16,173 nucleotides of DNA from positions 1-16,173 of the forward strand of contig JAGMES010000097.1 in NCBI GenBank assembly GCA_023128035.1, written 5' to 3'. This document shows, piece by piece, positions 1 to 9,302 of the stretch (the stretch's first letter is position 1; every line of letters begins with the position of its first letter). Made by a program: the position numbers and the translations under genes. A model generated the notes under the pieces. The model was not told the origin of the DNA and ran no database searches. It saw nothing but the letters and a program-made list of their open reading frames with translations. Source of the DNA: Halanaerobiales bacterium. Lineage in GTDB: Bacteria; Bacillota_F; Halanaerobiia; DY22613.

Positions 1-1
1 T

Positions 2-55
2 ATTTTACTCGTTAGAGCTGAAAAACTGAAAGGAGAGTTGACAAAAAGATTTTAA
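2..55 (+). CDS. Possible 3' end of an upstream gene (partial)
   Basis: A reading frame is open from the left edge and ends at a TAA at 53-55. Its 17 visible codons read ILLVRAEKLKGELTKRF, a charged tail that looks like protein sequence, but it is far too short to identify. It could be a chance frame. Confidence 0.2.
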   Translation: MLLVRAEKLKGELTKRF

Positions 56-329
56 ATATTTGTAATTGAGCATAAAGCCCTTAACTTTTAATTGGTATTT
101 GAGTAATGATTTAATTTTAATCTCCAGATAATTAAAACTAAGACATGCGGTACATAATCCTTTATTTTACATTATGCTCATAAGGAAAAGCAAAAGGGCT
201 GTAAATATCCAACTATTTGCTATACTACACCAGTCAGAAAAATCATAAAGGTTAAAAAGAGGATCTAAAAAGCAGTTAAGTTAGTGAAAAGCAATAAAGA
301 TAATTAGGTTAAACAGAGGAGATGTTAAC
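56..329. promoter_or_regulatory. Upstream region of the restriction-modification operon
   Basis: No gene is visible here. An inverted repeat pairs TGAGCATAA (67-75) with TTATGCTCA (172-180). The bases just after its left arm, AGCCCTT (76-82), can also pair with AAGGGCT (194-200). A weak -10-like TATACT lies near 221. The ribosome binding site AGAGGAGA (314-321) precedes the hsdM start. I cannot name a regulator. Confidence 0.3.
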
Positions 330-2417
330 ATGCAGAATTTCAACGAAAAAGTCAATTTCATATGGAAGATTGCAGAACTTTTAAGAGGACCCTATAAGCC
401 AGATAAATATGGAGATGTCATACTTCCTATGGCAGTTTTAATAAGATTTGACTGCCTACTTGAAAAGACAAAAGCAGCAGTGGTTGAAAAAGCAAAAACT
501 ATTGATATTGAAATGATTTTAAACAGTATGAAAGGATACGGTTTTTCTAATAAATCAAATTTTGAATTTAAAACTTTATTAGATGATCCAGATAATATTA
601 AAGCGAACTTTGTAGCTTATATTCAATGATTTTCAGCAAATATCAGGGAAATTATAGAGAATTTTGATTTTGATAAGGAAATAAAAAAACTCAATGATAA
701 CAACTTGTTATTTTTAGTTATCAAAGAGTTTGCTCAAATAGATTTTCATCCAGAAGAAGTAAGCAATCAAGAAATGGGTTATATATTTGAGGAACTTATC
801 AGGCGTTTTTCAGAAAATGCTGAAGCCGGGGATCATTACACTTCAAGAGAAGTTATTGAATTGATGACCAATATTATATTTACCAACTTAGAAGAAGAAC
901 TTACTCAGGAAGGAACTATTTTCACAATTGGAGACTATGCTTGTGGAACAGGTGGTATGCTTTCTGTTGCTACAAATTATATAAAGGAGATGAATCCAGG
1001 GGCGCAGGTAGAAGTGTTTGGGCAAGAGCTAAACCCACAGTCGTTTGCTATTTGTAAAGCGGATATTTTAATCAAAGGGCAAAAAGAAAAGAACATTGTT
1101 CTTGGAAATTCGTTTACCTATGATGGGCATAGAAATGAAAAGGTACGTTTTGCATTGATGAATCCACCCTTTGGTGTAGATTGGAAAAAAGATAAAGAAT
1201 TTATAGATAGAGAAATAAAAGAGTTTGGATTTGACGGAAGATTTGGAGCAGGAACGCCAAGAACATCCGACGGTTCACTACTATTCCTTCAACATATGAT
1301 CTCAAAGATGCAAGAGGACGAAAAAGGTTCAAGAATGACAATTATCTTTAATGGCTCTCCACTTTTTACAGGAGATGCAGGTTCGGGAGAGTCGGAGATT
1401 AGAAGATGGTTAATTGAAAATGATTTATTGGAAGGTATTATTGCTCTTCCAACAGATCTTTTCTACAACACAGGAATTGCAACCTATATTTGGGTGATTA
1501 CTAATCGCAAAAATGAAAATATCTTAAATGGATCTGTTAGAAAAGGCAAGATTCAGTTAGTGAATGCAACTAAGTTCTATCATAAAATGAGAAAATCTTT
1601 AGGCTCAAAGAGAAATGAAATTAGCCAAGCAGATATAAAAGAGATCACACGTATTTATGGTGAATTTAAAGAAAATGAATATTGCAAAATTTTTGATAAC
1701 AAAGAGTTTGGTTTTCTTAAAATAAATATTGATAGACCGTTAAAGCTTAACTTCCAAATTACCGAAGAACGCATTGAAAACTTATACTCAGAATCAGCTT
1801 TTTATAAACTTTATGATGAAGATAAAGTAGAAGAACTAGAGCTTAAAAAAGAAAGAAAAACTATCAAGAAAACAGAGCTTACAGTACTTCAAAAACAATA
1901 TAAAGGAAAAGAACTTCAAGATGATAAAATTAGCACTTTAAAAATACATTTGAGTGTAAAGCTTTATAAAAATAGAGAAGAGTTCAAAAAGATTTTGGAT
2001 GAAATATTAAGAGATTTTGAGCTTACTAATACCCTATCCAAAGCTGTACTTATGGGACTTTCAGAAAGAGATGAAACAGCTGACTATTGTTATAAGGGTA
2101 AGAAAAAAGAAGCAGATCCAACACTTAGAGATACAGAAAGCATATCACTTTCTCTAGATGTAGAGGGTTGCGAAGTAGATACCGAAAAGCATATTAAAAA
2201 AGAGAAGCAAAATATCTTAGAATACGTAGAAAGAGAAGTCAAACCGCATGTCAAAGAGTTTTGGATTGATCACAGTAAAACAAAGATTGGGTATGAGATA
2301 CCATTTACAAGATATTTTTATAAGTATAAGGAATTGAGACTATTTGAAGAGATTATGAAGGAAGTTGAGGAGCTTGAAAGAGAGATTCAAGTGGAGATAA
2401 AGAAGGTGTTAGGGTAA
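330..2417 (+). pseudogene. hsdM: Type I restriction-modification DNA methyltransferase subunit HsdM, broken by an in-frame TGA
   Basis: HsdM makes N6-methyladenine from S-adenosylmethionine and works as a complex with HsdS. The start at 330 follows the ribosome binding site GAGGAGA. The reading frame stays the same over the whole gene, but a TGA at 627-629 interrupts it in the context YIQ*FSANIREIIENF. Family members usually have a glycine there (YI-G-FS), so one GGA to TGA change would explain it. Beyond the stop, the cofactor-binding motif DYACGTGGM (about residues 202-210) and the catalytic NPPF (278-281) are intact. The C-terminal third is the charged helical region that contacts HsdS. 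Full length would be 695 residues, normal for this family. A TTG at 705 could start a shorter product lacking the N-terminal helical domain. The stop overlaps the hsdS start (TAATG). Confidence 0.88.
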
Positions 2418-3750
2418 TGGGTGATATTAAATATAGAAAAGTAGAAGAGCTGAAGAATAGTGGAATTGAGTGGCTCGGGATGATACCAAAAGAGTGGTAT
2501 GTTGGGAACTTAAGATGGTACTTATCTTGTAAAAGTGGTGATTTTATTAGTAATACTGAGGTGGAAAAAGATAAAACAAAAGGAAAAGTGATACCTGTTA
2601 TAGGCGGTAATGGCATAATGTGATAGATATAATGTAAAATGTAAAACTATAGCAGTCGGTAGAGTAGGAGCGTTATGTGGAAATGTTCATTTAATTGAAA
2701 AGTTATGTTGGATTACAGATAATAGTTTAATAATCAAAGTCCTTAATAGTAATATTAATTTAAAATATTTAGAATTAGTGTTATATATTTTAAATTTAAA
2801 TAGATTCTCCACATCTACTGCACAACCATTAATAACTAGTGAAACTATAAAAAGAAGAAAGATATGTATTTCAGCTAAAGATGAACAACAAAAAATCGCC
2901 AATTTCCTCAATATAAAAACAGCTCAATTTGACTCCATAATATAAAAAAAGAAAAGCTTATTGAGAAATTGGAAGAAGCAAAGAAAAGCCTTATCTCTGA
3001 AGTGGTAACAGGCAAGGTGAAAATTGTTGATGGACAGATGGTGAAACGACAGCCAGAAGAGATGAAGGGTAGTGGGGTTAAGTGGCTGGGGAAGATACCG
3101 AAGGGGTGGGAGAGAGCTAGGTTAAAACAATTAGTGTCATTAAAGATAACAGATGGACCACATGAAACTCCAGAGTTTTTTGATAGTGGGATACCGTTTC
3201 TATCTGCAGAAGCAATTGTAAACTCTGAAATTAGCTTTCCGAATATGAGAGGATATATTAGTGAAAACCAATATAAAGTTTATAAAAGAAATGCTATGTT
3301 CTACTAAATGATATCCTTTTTTGCAAATCTGGTTCAACTACTGGTAAATCTGCATTAGTGAAAACAAATGATGTATTCGGGATATGGTCTCCTTTAGCAA
3401 TTATTAGGGCTAATAACGATAGAATTCATTACAAAAATTTATTTTACGTAATTCAATCAAAATGCTTCAAAATTCAGGTTGAAAATTATTGGTCATTTGG
3501 AACTCAACCTAATATTGGCATGGGAACATTAGAACACTTGTTTATTCCTTACAGCACACATGATTTAGAACAAAAAACAATTGCTCAATTTCTTGATGCT
3601 AAAGTGAGTGAGCTCGACAGAACCATTAATTTAGTTTATGAGCAAATAGATAAACTCAAACAAGCAAAACAAGCCCTCATCTCAGAAGTCGTAACAGGCA
3701 AAATCGATCTAAGAGATTGGGAAATCATCGTGAAGGAGGTAGAACAATGA
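2417..3750 (+). pseudogene. hsdS: Type I restriction-modification specificity subunit HsdS, broken by several frameshifts
   Basis: HsdS recognises the DNA target and is shared by the methylase and restriction complexes. Both halves of the usual two-domain layout are visible. Each target-recognition domain opens with a G(I/V)(E/K)WLG(M/K)IPK-W motif (near 2463 and 3075). Each ends in a coiled-coil helix with LISEVVTGK (near 2992 and 3679). The frame is lost at about 2620 (after GGNGIM, continuing as CDRYNVKCKTIAVGRVG), at about 2940 (after KTAQFDSI, continuing as KKEKLIEKLEEAKK), and at about 3303 (after NAMFY, continuing as LNDILFCKSGSTTGKSA). No full-length product is possible. The final TGA overlaps the hsdR start. 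The damaged parts are still well conserved, so the decay looks recent. Confidence 0.87.
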
Positions 3751-6708
3751 TTACATCCATTACCCCGGATATTCTAAAAGAGAAGTCTTTTCAAAAACTT
3801 ATTAAAGAATATCTGATTAATGATAATGGTTATGTGGAGTCTTTTAACCAAGACTATGACAAAAGCTATGCCATTGATATAGAGTGCTTATTCTCCTTTT
3901 TAGAAACTACTCAAGAAAAGCAGATGAACAAGCTTAAAGCGATCTATAAAACAAATTATCGTTCTAAAGTGCTGAGTAACCTTGATAGAGAATTAAGAAC
4001 CAGAAGCTCTATAGATGTATTAAAGCATGGTATCAAAGATTATGGTGTGAAACTTAATCTGGCCTATTTCAAACCTCCTACAGATTTAAATCCTGATCAG
4101 TTTATCTTATATAAGCAAAACATTTTATCTGTTACAGAAGAACTTATTTATATTGATGAAAAGAGAATAGATTTGGTGATATTTTTAAACGGTATTCCAA
4201 TTATCACAATGGAGCTTAAAAATGCTTTTACAGGCCAAACCTATAAAAATGCCATTAAACAGTATAAGAAAGATAGAAGCAAAACAGAGCAGCTTTTTAG
4301 ATTTAAAGAAAGAAGCATCGTAAACTTTGCAATGGATACAGATGAAGCTTATATGAGCACAAAATTAAATAATGAAAAAACAGTCTTTCTACCATTTAAT
4401 AAAGGTGTTGGAGATGGGCCGGGCAACCCAGAAGTCGAGGGTAAACTTAAAACCCATTACATTTGGGAGGAAATCTTAAAAAAAGATTCTATCCTTGAGA
4501 TTATTCATAAATTTACTTATATTGATAAGGGAGAAAAAGTCCTTGAAAACGGAGACACACTTATAAAGGAAACGGTGATATTCCCAAGGTATCATCAATT
4601 GGATGTGGTAAAGAAAGTCTTGCATCATGTTAAACATCATGGCTCTGGTCAAAAATATTTAATTCAACATTCGGCAGGCTCAGGAAAAACCAATTCTATT
4701 ACCTGGTTAGCTCATAGACTTGTATCTTTACATGATCCAGACAACAATATTATTTTTAATGGTGTTATTATGATTACTGACAGAAGAGTATTGGATCAGC
4801 AACTACAAGACTCTATTTATCAGTTAGAACATAAAATTGGATTGGTGGCAAAGATTGATGATGATTCAAACCAACTTGCCAGTGAAATTGAAAAAGGAAC
4901 TAAAATCATTATTACTACCATTCAAAAATTTCCTTACATTCTCGAAAAAGTATCTGGTACTCAAGGAAAAAATATGCTATTGTCATAGACGAGGCTCATT
5001 CTTCTACTTCGGGTAGAAATATAATGGCTTTGAAAGAAGCTCTTTCTCTAGAAGAAGCGGCTGATTTAGCATCTTCAGAGGAAGCAGAAGAAATAGACAC
5101 AGAAGATAAAATCAATAAGGAACTAGAGCAATTTGTAGATAGAGATAAGGTAAGCTTTTTTGCTTTTACTGATAAACCTAAAGGCACAACCCTTAGGCTT
5201 TTCGGGATGGAGGGCGAAGACGGCAAGTATTACCCGTTCCATATTTATAGTATGCGACAAGCTATAGAAGAAGGTTTCATCCTAGATGTTTTAAAAAACT
5301 ATATGACTTATAAAATGTTCTATAACGTCAATAAAAAGATCGAAGAAGATCCTGCTTTTGATAAGAGTAAAGCCACAAAATCTATAGCCAGATATGTAAG
5401 CTTACACCCTCACAACATTTCTCAAAAAACAGAAATCATGATCGAGCATTTTAGAAACTTCACCTTAAAGAAAATAGGTGGTGAAGCAAAGGCAATGCTG
5501 GTGACTTCTTCAAGACTTCATGCTGTTAGATATAAGCTGGCGTTTGATGAATACATAAGACGTAAAGGATATAATGACTTAAAAACCCTCGTAGCATTTT
5601 CAGGAACTGTAAAAAACGAGGGAGACGAGTATAAAGAAACAAAAATGAACAATGGTTTAAGTGAATCCCAACTTCCAAAGGAATATGATAAAGATGAATT
5701 AAAGATTTTAATTGTAGCCAATAAATATCAAACGGGCTTTGTCAACCTAAACTACACACCATGTATGTAGACAAAAAACTTTCAGGTGTAAAAGCCGTTC
5801 AGACCCTTTCAAGACTTAATCGTATCTATCCAGGGAAAGAAGATACCTTTGTATTGGATTTTGTAAACGAACCAGATGATATTCTAGCTACCTTTCTACC
5901 TTTTTATAGAGTTACAGTTCTTGATAATGATATAGAACCTAATGAAATCTATACAATAGAAAGAACTATTTACGATTAGCAAGTAATTGATAAAGATGAT
6001 GTCATACTATTTACTGATATTTTCTACAAAGAAAAGCATTTAAAAACAGATGCAAGCATTATGAATAACTGCGTGAACAATTCTGTTAACAGGATGGCTG
6101 ATTTTACGAGAGAAGAAACCATTGCTTTTAAAGATCTTATTAATAGATTTATGAATTTATATTCACTTATTATTCAAGTTGCACCTATTGTTGATACGGA
6201 GTTACATAGACTGAATATTTACTTAAGATTCTTAATTAAGAAAATCGAGATAGAAAGCACAGGTGGCGTTAATATTACAGATAAAGTACTTTTGCAGTTC
6301 TATAAATTGGAAAAACAAACTGAAGGTCTTATTGATCTTGAAGTTGGAGAAAGTATGGGTGTTGATATTCGTGTTTCAGGTGGAGGAAAAGTTGCAGAGG
6401 AAGAAACCGATTTATTAAGTCTTATCATCGAAAGACTTAATGAAAAATATGGAACTAACTTTGCTGAATCAGAAAAACTTGCTGTAGAACAAATTAGTGC
6501 TAACTTAAGAGCAAATAAAGATTTGGAAATGAAAGCGAAAGTAAACTCTTACGATGTATTTAAACATGCTTTTGAACCAACATTTTTAGAAGGTGTAATT
6601 CAAGAGTATGACAAAAACCAAGAATTCTACGGTCGAATTTTAAAGGACGAGAACTTTAGAAACAAACTTATGGATCTCATTATGCTGGATATATATGCAT
6701 CCTTTTAA
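3747..6708 (+). pseudogene. hsdR: Type I restriction endonuclease/translocase subunit HsdR, broken by two frameshifts and a TAG
   Basis: HsdR is the ATP-driven translocase and nuclease of the complex. The ATG at 3747 follows GGAGGTAGAAC and overlaps the hsdS stop as ATGA. The N-terminal nuclease domain keeps a PD-(D/E)xK-like set (D142, E156, K158 in IDLVIF and MELKN). Walker A is SAGSGKT (309-315). The frame breaks in an A-tract near 4968-4973, just before the DEAH box (4988-4999), and again near 5742-5747 in KYQTGF. A TAG at 5977-5979 interrupts the frame after ERTIYD. Helicase motif III reads FTDKPK where this subfamily usually has FTATPK, a further sign of decay. The C-terminal part to 6708 remains clearly readable (YGTNF, LMLDIYASF-like end). 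Confidence 0.88.
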
Positions 6709-6718
6709 AAAACAGTTA

Positions 6719-6760
6719 ACACTGACACTCAAAACGTTTGAAATCGTGTTAAGTGTCAAG
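6719..6760. repeat. Imperfect hairpin just after hsdR
   Basis: TGACACT near 6722 can pair with AGTGTCA near 6752, around a loop containing AAACGTTT. It lies directly before the stronger GACCAGG hairpin. It may be an extra terminator arm; its function is not known. Confidence 0.35.
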
Positions 6761-6766
6761 GTGCTT

Positions 6767-6796
6767 AAGACCAGGTCTAAAAACCTGGTCTTTTTT
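6767..6796 (+). terminator. Rho-independent terminator-like hairpin, GACCAGG family copy 1
   Basis: The 10-bp stem AAGACCAGGT/ACCTGGTCTT with a 6-base loop is followed by six T. It lies after the hsdR remnant and would end the restriction operon. It is one of several near-identical hairpins in this window. Confidence 0.75.
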
Positions 6797-6816
6797 AGTG
6801 TCGTAGTTGAAAAAAA

Positions 6817-6900
6817 TTATCCAGTTGATTCCACACTTACAACAAAGGTTTCTGGAATGTTATCAAAATATAATATCATAAAACAGTTTCTTGTAAAATT
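6817..6900 (-). pseudogene. 3' remnant of a paralogue of the small lipoprotein gene at 9303-9668
   Basis: Read on the minus strand, this stretch ends FVVSVESTG followed by TAA. The intact lipoprotein ends FVVNVESAE followed by TAA. About 52 bases (6795-6847) align with 9280-9333 at roughly three quarters identity, by eye. Both copies sit next to a GACCAGG hairpin. Only the last 20 to 25 codons are recognisable, and nothing upstream toward 7000 looks like the rest of the gene. It is probably debris from a duplication followed by deletion. Confidence 0.5.
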
Positions 6901-6965
6901 CTAACACATAGTAATAATGGTTTACATTCATACAAAGTAGATTAAATAAACATTTTACTAAAAAC

Positions 6966-6994
6966 TTGCAAATGTTTAATCTGTACTATATAAT
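6966..6994 (+). promoter_or_regulatory. Sigma-A-type promoter for the TPR protein gene
   Basis: A -35 element TTGCAA (6966-6971), a 17-base spacer and a perfect -10 TATAAT (6989-6994) lie 41 bases before the start codon at 7036. The ribosome binding site AAAGGGG is at 7020-7026. This is the clearest promoter in the window. Confidence 0.7.
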
Positions 6995-7035
6995 TAGTTA
7001 GGGTTTGACAATTACAGACAAAGGGGCTGGAAAAA

Positions 7036-8193
7036 ATGGTTGAGGAAAATCAATTTTTGCAAGTTTATACTGAGTTACGTGAAGAGTCGATGGCATTTAT
7101 GAACGAACATCACGATTACTTTAATGCTTATAATAAGGCAAATCAAGCTAATTTAATAGCAGAAAAATATTTAAAAGATACAGAAAAAATTATTGAAAGT
7201 AAAGTATTAATGGGGGTTGCCCATATGGATGCTAATCAGTGGGAAGGGCATGATATGCTACGAAATTTATATATAGATAATCTAGATTATTTAAAACTCA
7301 ATGACAGATTATATTTATGGGTAAAAACAGCATTAGCAAGAGCAAAAAGGGTTATAGGTGAATATGATGAATCTATAGAAATATTGAAGAGTAATATAGA
7401 TTATGTTCAAAAGAAGTTCAAATTTAGAAAAGATAATGTACCAGCTTCCTATAGGGCAGGTGTGGCCACTTGTCTATATGAAATTACTGGATGTTTAATC
7501 TTTAAACATGGCGAGGAAAAAAGTATTGCTGATTTTTTGGAGTTAGAAAAAATTATAGAAAATAAAAACGATCAAGAAAAAGAGGATTACATTCTAGACC
7601 TTTTAAAAAAGGATGATTATTCTGTGTTGAATATTGCAGAGATTCTTCAAGAAGCTGAAGATTACGCCTTGGAAACTGTAACATTCACAACTAAATATAA
7701 TTTAAAGGAATTAAAGTTAGTTGCAATGTTAAACCTAGGGTGTTTATTGGTTGAGCAAGGAAAGTTTACAGAAGCATTAGATAAATTTAACGAAATTGTT
7801 AATGAGGAATATATACAAAAGCATTTATTAGGAAATGTTTTGGATGAGATGGGGTTAATTAAGCTAAAAACTAATCAACTAGAGGAAGCAAAAGAATGTT
7901 TAGATAAATCATGGGAATGGTTAGTATCAAAAAAGGATATGAAGGAGTTCTGTCGAAATTGTTATATATATGCATTATATCACATTAAATTAGGTAATCT
8001 TGATATGGCGTATGCTAGTGCTGAATTCGGATATAAGCAAATTGGAAAAGGGAATATTTATTGTTTAAGATTGTTGTATTTAATTTCCTATTATAAAACA
8101 CTTGTAGCAAAGAGAAAAGGAGAAAAATCTGAATATGTGTTCTATAAGTACAACTTAGAACAATACAAAAATAAACTAAAAAGGAGACGGTAG
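7036..8193 (+). CDS. TPR-repeat protein, possible Rap/RRNPP-like peptide-responsive regulator
   Basis: The gene is intact, encodes 385 residues, and has its own promoter and ribosome binding site. The protein is soluble, with no signal peptide or membrane segment, and is almost wholly helical. Helix-pair repeats typical of tetratricopeptide folds are visible at about 94-125 (RLYLWVKTALARAKRVIGEYDESIEI region), 225-260 (LVAMLNLGCLLVEQGKFTEALDKF region), 265-300 (VLDEMGLIKLKTNQLEEAKECL region) and 305-335. There is no N-terminal helix-turn-helix, unlike PlcR, NprR or AimR. Length and layout are closer to Rap proteins, which bind response regulators and are controlled by short peptides. A 33-codon peptide gene starts three bases after its stop, a spacing seen with regulator and signal-peptide pairs. 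What is seen is the TPR fold and the partner peptide; the signalling role is inferred. It could instead be a scaffold or part of a peptide-processing locus. Confidence 0.7.
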   Translation: MVEENQFLQVYTELREESMAFMNEHHDYFNAYNKANQANLIAEKYLKDTEKIIESKVLMGVAHMDANQWEGHDMLRNLYIDNLDYLKLNDRLYLWVKTALARAKRVIGEYDESIEILKSNIDYVQKKFKFRKDNVPASYRAGVATCLYEITGCLIFKHGEEKSIADFLELEKIIENKNDQEKEDYILDLLKKDDYSVLNIAEILQEAEDYALETVTFTTKYNLKELKLVAMLNLGCLLVEQGKFTEALDKFNEIVNEEYIQKHLLGNVLDEMGLIKLKTNQLEEAKECLDKSWEWLVSKKDMKEFCRNCYIYALYHIKLGNLDMAYASAEFGYKQIGKGNIYCLRLLYLISYYKTLVAKRKGEKSEYVFYKYNLEQYKNKLKRRR

Positions 8194-8195
8194 AA

Positions 8196-8297
8196 ATGTT
8201 GAAGTTGGAACCTGTTTTTGAGTTGAACGTAGGGGAGGTAATAGAGCCTATTGTTACAAGTGGACCTGGTGGACCATTAACACAACCTTGGGAATAG
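8196..8297 (+). CDS. Short peptide gene (33 residues) paired with the TPR protein
   Basis: The ribosome binding site AAAAGGAGA (about 8179-8187) stands 9 bases before the ATG at 8196, and the frame ends at TAG 8295-8297. The peptide begins MLKLEPVFELNVGEVIEP and ends in a Gly/Pro-rich tail, GPGGPLTQPWE. There is no cysteine, no hydrophobic signal sequence and no basic N-terminus, so it does not look like a Phr or AimP pre-peptide that uses the Sec pathway. Its acidic N-terminal part and distinct C-terminal tail resemble a leader-plus-core design. It shares the operon with the TPR gene and is followed by a terminator at 8370. It could be a signal peptide exported by a dedicated ABC transporter, a RiPP precursor, or an intracellular ligand of the TPR protein. 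I do not recognise a known family. Confidence 0.6.
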   Translation: MLKLEPVFELNVGEVIEPIVTSGPGGPLTQPWE

Positions 8298-8369
8298 TTT
8301 GAGAAAGTATAAATAGAAAAAGAGAAATACAGAGGGTAAAATATTATAGAGAAAAAAATTTAGAATTAA

Positions 8370-8396
8370 AAAGACCAGGTTAATAACCTGGTCTTT
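8370..8396. terminator. Perfect palindromic hairpin, GACCAGG family copy 2
   Basis: AAAGACCAGGTTA pairs with TAACCTGGTCTTT across one central base. It follows the short peptide gene and would end the TPR operon. Its T-rich end is short (TTTGCTT), so termination may be moderate. Confidence 0.65.
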
Positions 8397-8415
8397 GCTT
8401 ATGGATCCGAAGATC

Positions 8416-8443
8416 AAAGCTCAGGCAAATTTGAGTGGGCTTT
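8416..8443. repeat. Second hairpin of a repeated module (AAGCTCAGG...GTGGGCTTT)
   Basis: AAAGC here can pair with GCTTT across a loop that includes TTTGAGTG. The pair of this hairpin and the preceding GACCAGG hairpin recurs at 11696-11764, where spacing and order are the same. This supports a copied module. Confidence 0.45.
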
Positions 8444-8754
8444 ATGCCTCATATAGATTTCTTAAACTATTGGAGATCGACGATACTTAGACTTGTTCCG
8501 GGTTTCTTTAACTTGATTTTAAAGGATTTTTTGAAGTAAGTTTTCAACGTTACTCATGTGATCACCATCAGTTTATATTCTACTCAATTTATTCGCTGTT
8601 TAAAACGATGTTCCTTTTTGAAAGGATAAATATACTTCTATGTTACCGAAAAGCCTGAGATGGGGGATAGGGGGCAAATGAATGGATAAAGACTAGACTA
8701 ATGACCTAGTGAATCTGAACATTGTAAAAGCCCAGGTAAAAATGTCAGTTTTTT
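8444..8754. other. Non-coding stretch with no recognised gene
   Basis: No frame here has a ribosome binding site and protein-like content. The stretch includes imperfect hairpins, such as AAAGACTAGAC near 8687 (a weak GACCAGG relative) and AAAAGCCCAGG near 8728. It leads into the CRISPR leader. Confidence 0.4.
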
Positions 8755-8993
8755 AAAAATCAGAAGAAGGATATTTATATAGTATCTAGAATATAGTATA
8801 TATACCACACCACCGCGAAACGGCAAAAACCCCCGTCTGGTGCGGGAATGCTGATAAACGTTGAAATGACGCCATTTGTGAAGGGTGAAGCTACTTGTAA
8901 AGAGTGTAGAAAGTAGTAGAAAACTGTCGAAAATAAATATGGTGTGGAAAATTGATTTTGAGCCCAATAGTATCAAGGATTTTCAAGACAATA
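8755..8993 (+). promoter_or_regulatory. CRISPR leader region
   Basis: This AT-rich stretch directly precedes the first CRISPR repeat. It holds AGAAGAAGGATATTT, then TCTAGAATATAGT, then a GC-rich foldable block (about 8810-8848, containing ACGGCAAAAACCCCCGT), and ends TTTTCAAGACAATA before the repeat. The same blocks in the same order occur at 13015-13160, and the first block again at 11769. A 100-base stretch (8849-8940) is present here but missing from the 13 kb copy. It is bounded by similar GGTGYGG sequences, which suggests loss there by recombination. Confidence 0.6.
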
Positions 8994-9177
8994 GTTACAA
9001 TAGACATACTTCCTATTGAGGAATTGAAACATATCTTCTGGACTCTCTTCATTCTGCAATTTTCTTGTTACAATAGACATACTTCCTATTGAGGAATTGA
9101 AACCGGATGACAACCGCCTGATTAGGCTCGATTTTGGTTAGTTACAATAGACATACTTCCTATTAAGGAATCAAAAA
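8994..9177 (+). CRISPR. Short CRISPR array, three 37-base repeats and two spacers
   Basis: Repeats lie at 8994-9030, 9067-9103 and 9141-9177. The first two are identical, beginning GTTACAATAGACATAC and ending GGAATTGAAAC. The third has a degenerate 3' end (AAGGAATCAAAAA), as expected for the repeat farthest from the leader. Spacers are 36 bases (9031-9066) and 37 bases (9104-9140) and differ from each other. The ATTGAAAC ending is typical of clostridial type I-B repeats, though the type cannot be fixed without cas genes, and none are in the window. The array could still be served by a cas operon elsewhere in the genome. Confidence 0.9.
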
Positions 9178-9202
9178 AAGATCAGGCTTAGCTCTGATCT
9201 TT
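9177..9202. terminator. Hairpin AAAGATCAG/CTGATCTTT, GATCAGG family copy 1
   Basis: A 9-bp stem with an 8-base loop is followed by TTTT. It overlaps the end of the last CRISPR repeat and may end transcription of the array. A near-identical copy is at 11157-11183. Confidence 0.6.
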
Positions 9203-9240
9203 TTAATTGGTGTAGATGATGATCGTAGTCAGATAAAATG

Positions 9241-9267
9241 AAAGACCAGGCTTTTAGCCTGGCCTTT
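9241..9267. terminator. Hairpin of the GACCAGG family, copy 3
   Basis: AAAGACCAGGC pairs with GCCTGGCCTTT around a 5-base loop with one mismatch. It lies between the CRISPR array and the 3' end of the minus-strand lipoprotein gene, so it could act on either strand. Confidence 0.6.
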
Positions 9268-9302
9268 TTGAATTCTTTATTAGTGTAGAAGTTGTCAAAA
9301 AA

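Noticed and set aside
627..629. TGA in hsdM read as selenocysteine, given the tRNA-Sec-like fragment at 15891
   Set aside because: HsdM is not a selenoprotein family, the position normally holds glycine, the other operon genes carry clear lesions, and I saw no SECIS-like stem placed right after the codon.
2417..6708. All frameshifts explained as sequencing errors
   Set aside because: Some are in A-tracts and could be, but the in-frame TGA and TAG and the FTDKPK substitution are base changes, and the TPR, lipoprotein and radical SAM genes nearby are clean.
6695..6904. Plus-strand open frame of 69 codons after hsdR
   Set aside because: It runs through the terminator hairpin and the lipoprotein remnant and has no protein-like pattern or ribosome site.
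7036..8193. TPR protein as a phage AimR (arbitrium) receptor
   Set aside because: It lacks the N-terminal HTH of AimR, and the downstream peptide lacks the secretion signal of AimP; no phage genes are nearby.
8196..8297. Short peptide as a lasso peptide precursor (Thr two residues before a Gly)
   Set aside because: The tail after that Gly is only 11 residues, with its sole acidic residue at the very end, and no lasso cyclase or protease gene is nearby.
8698..8976. Minus-strand open frame of 92 codons
   Set aside because: It lies across the CRISPR leader, has no ribosome site and reads as low-complexity hydrophobic sequence; treated as chance.
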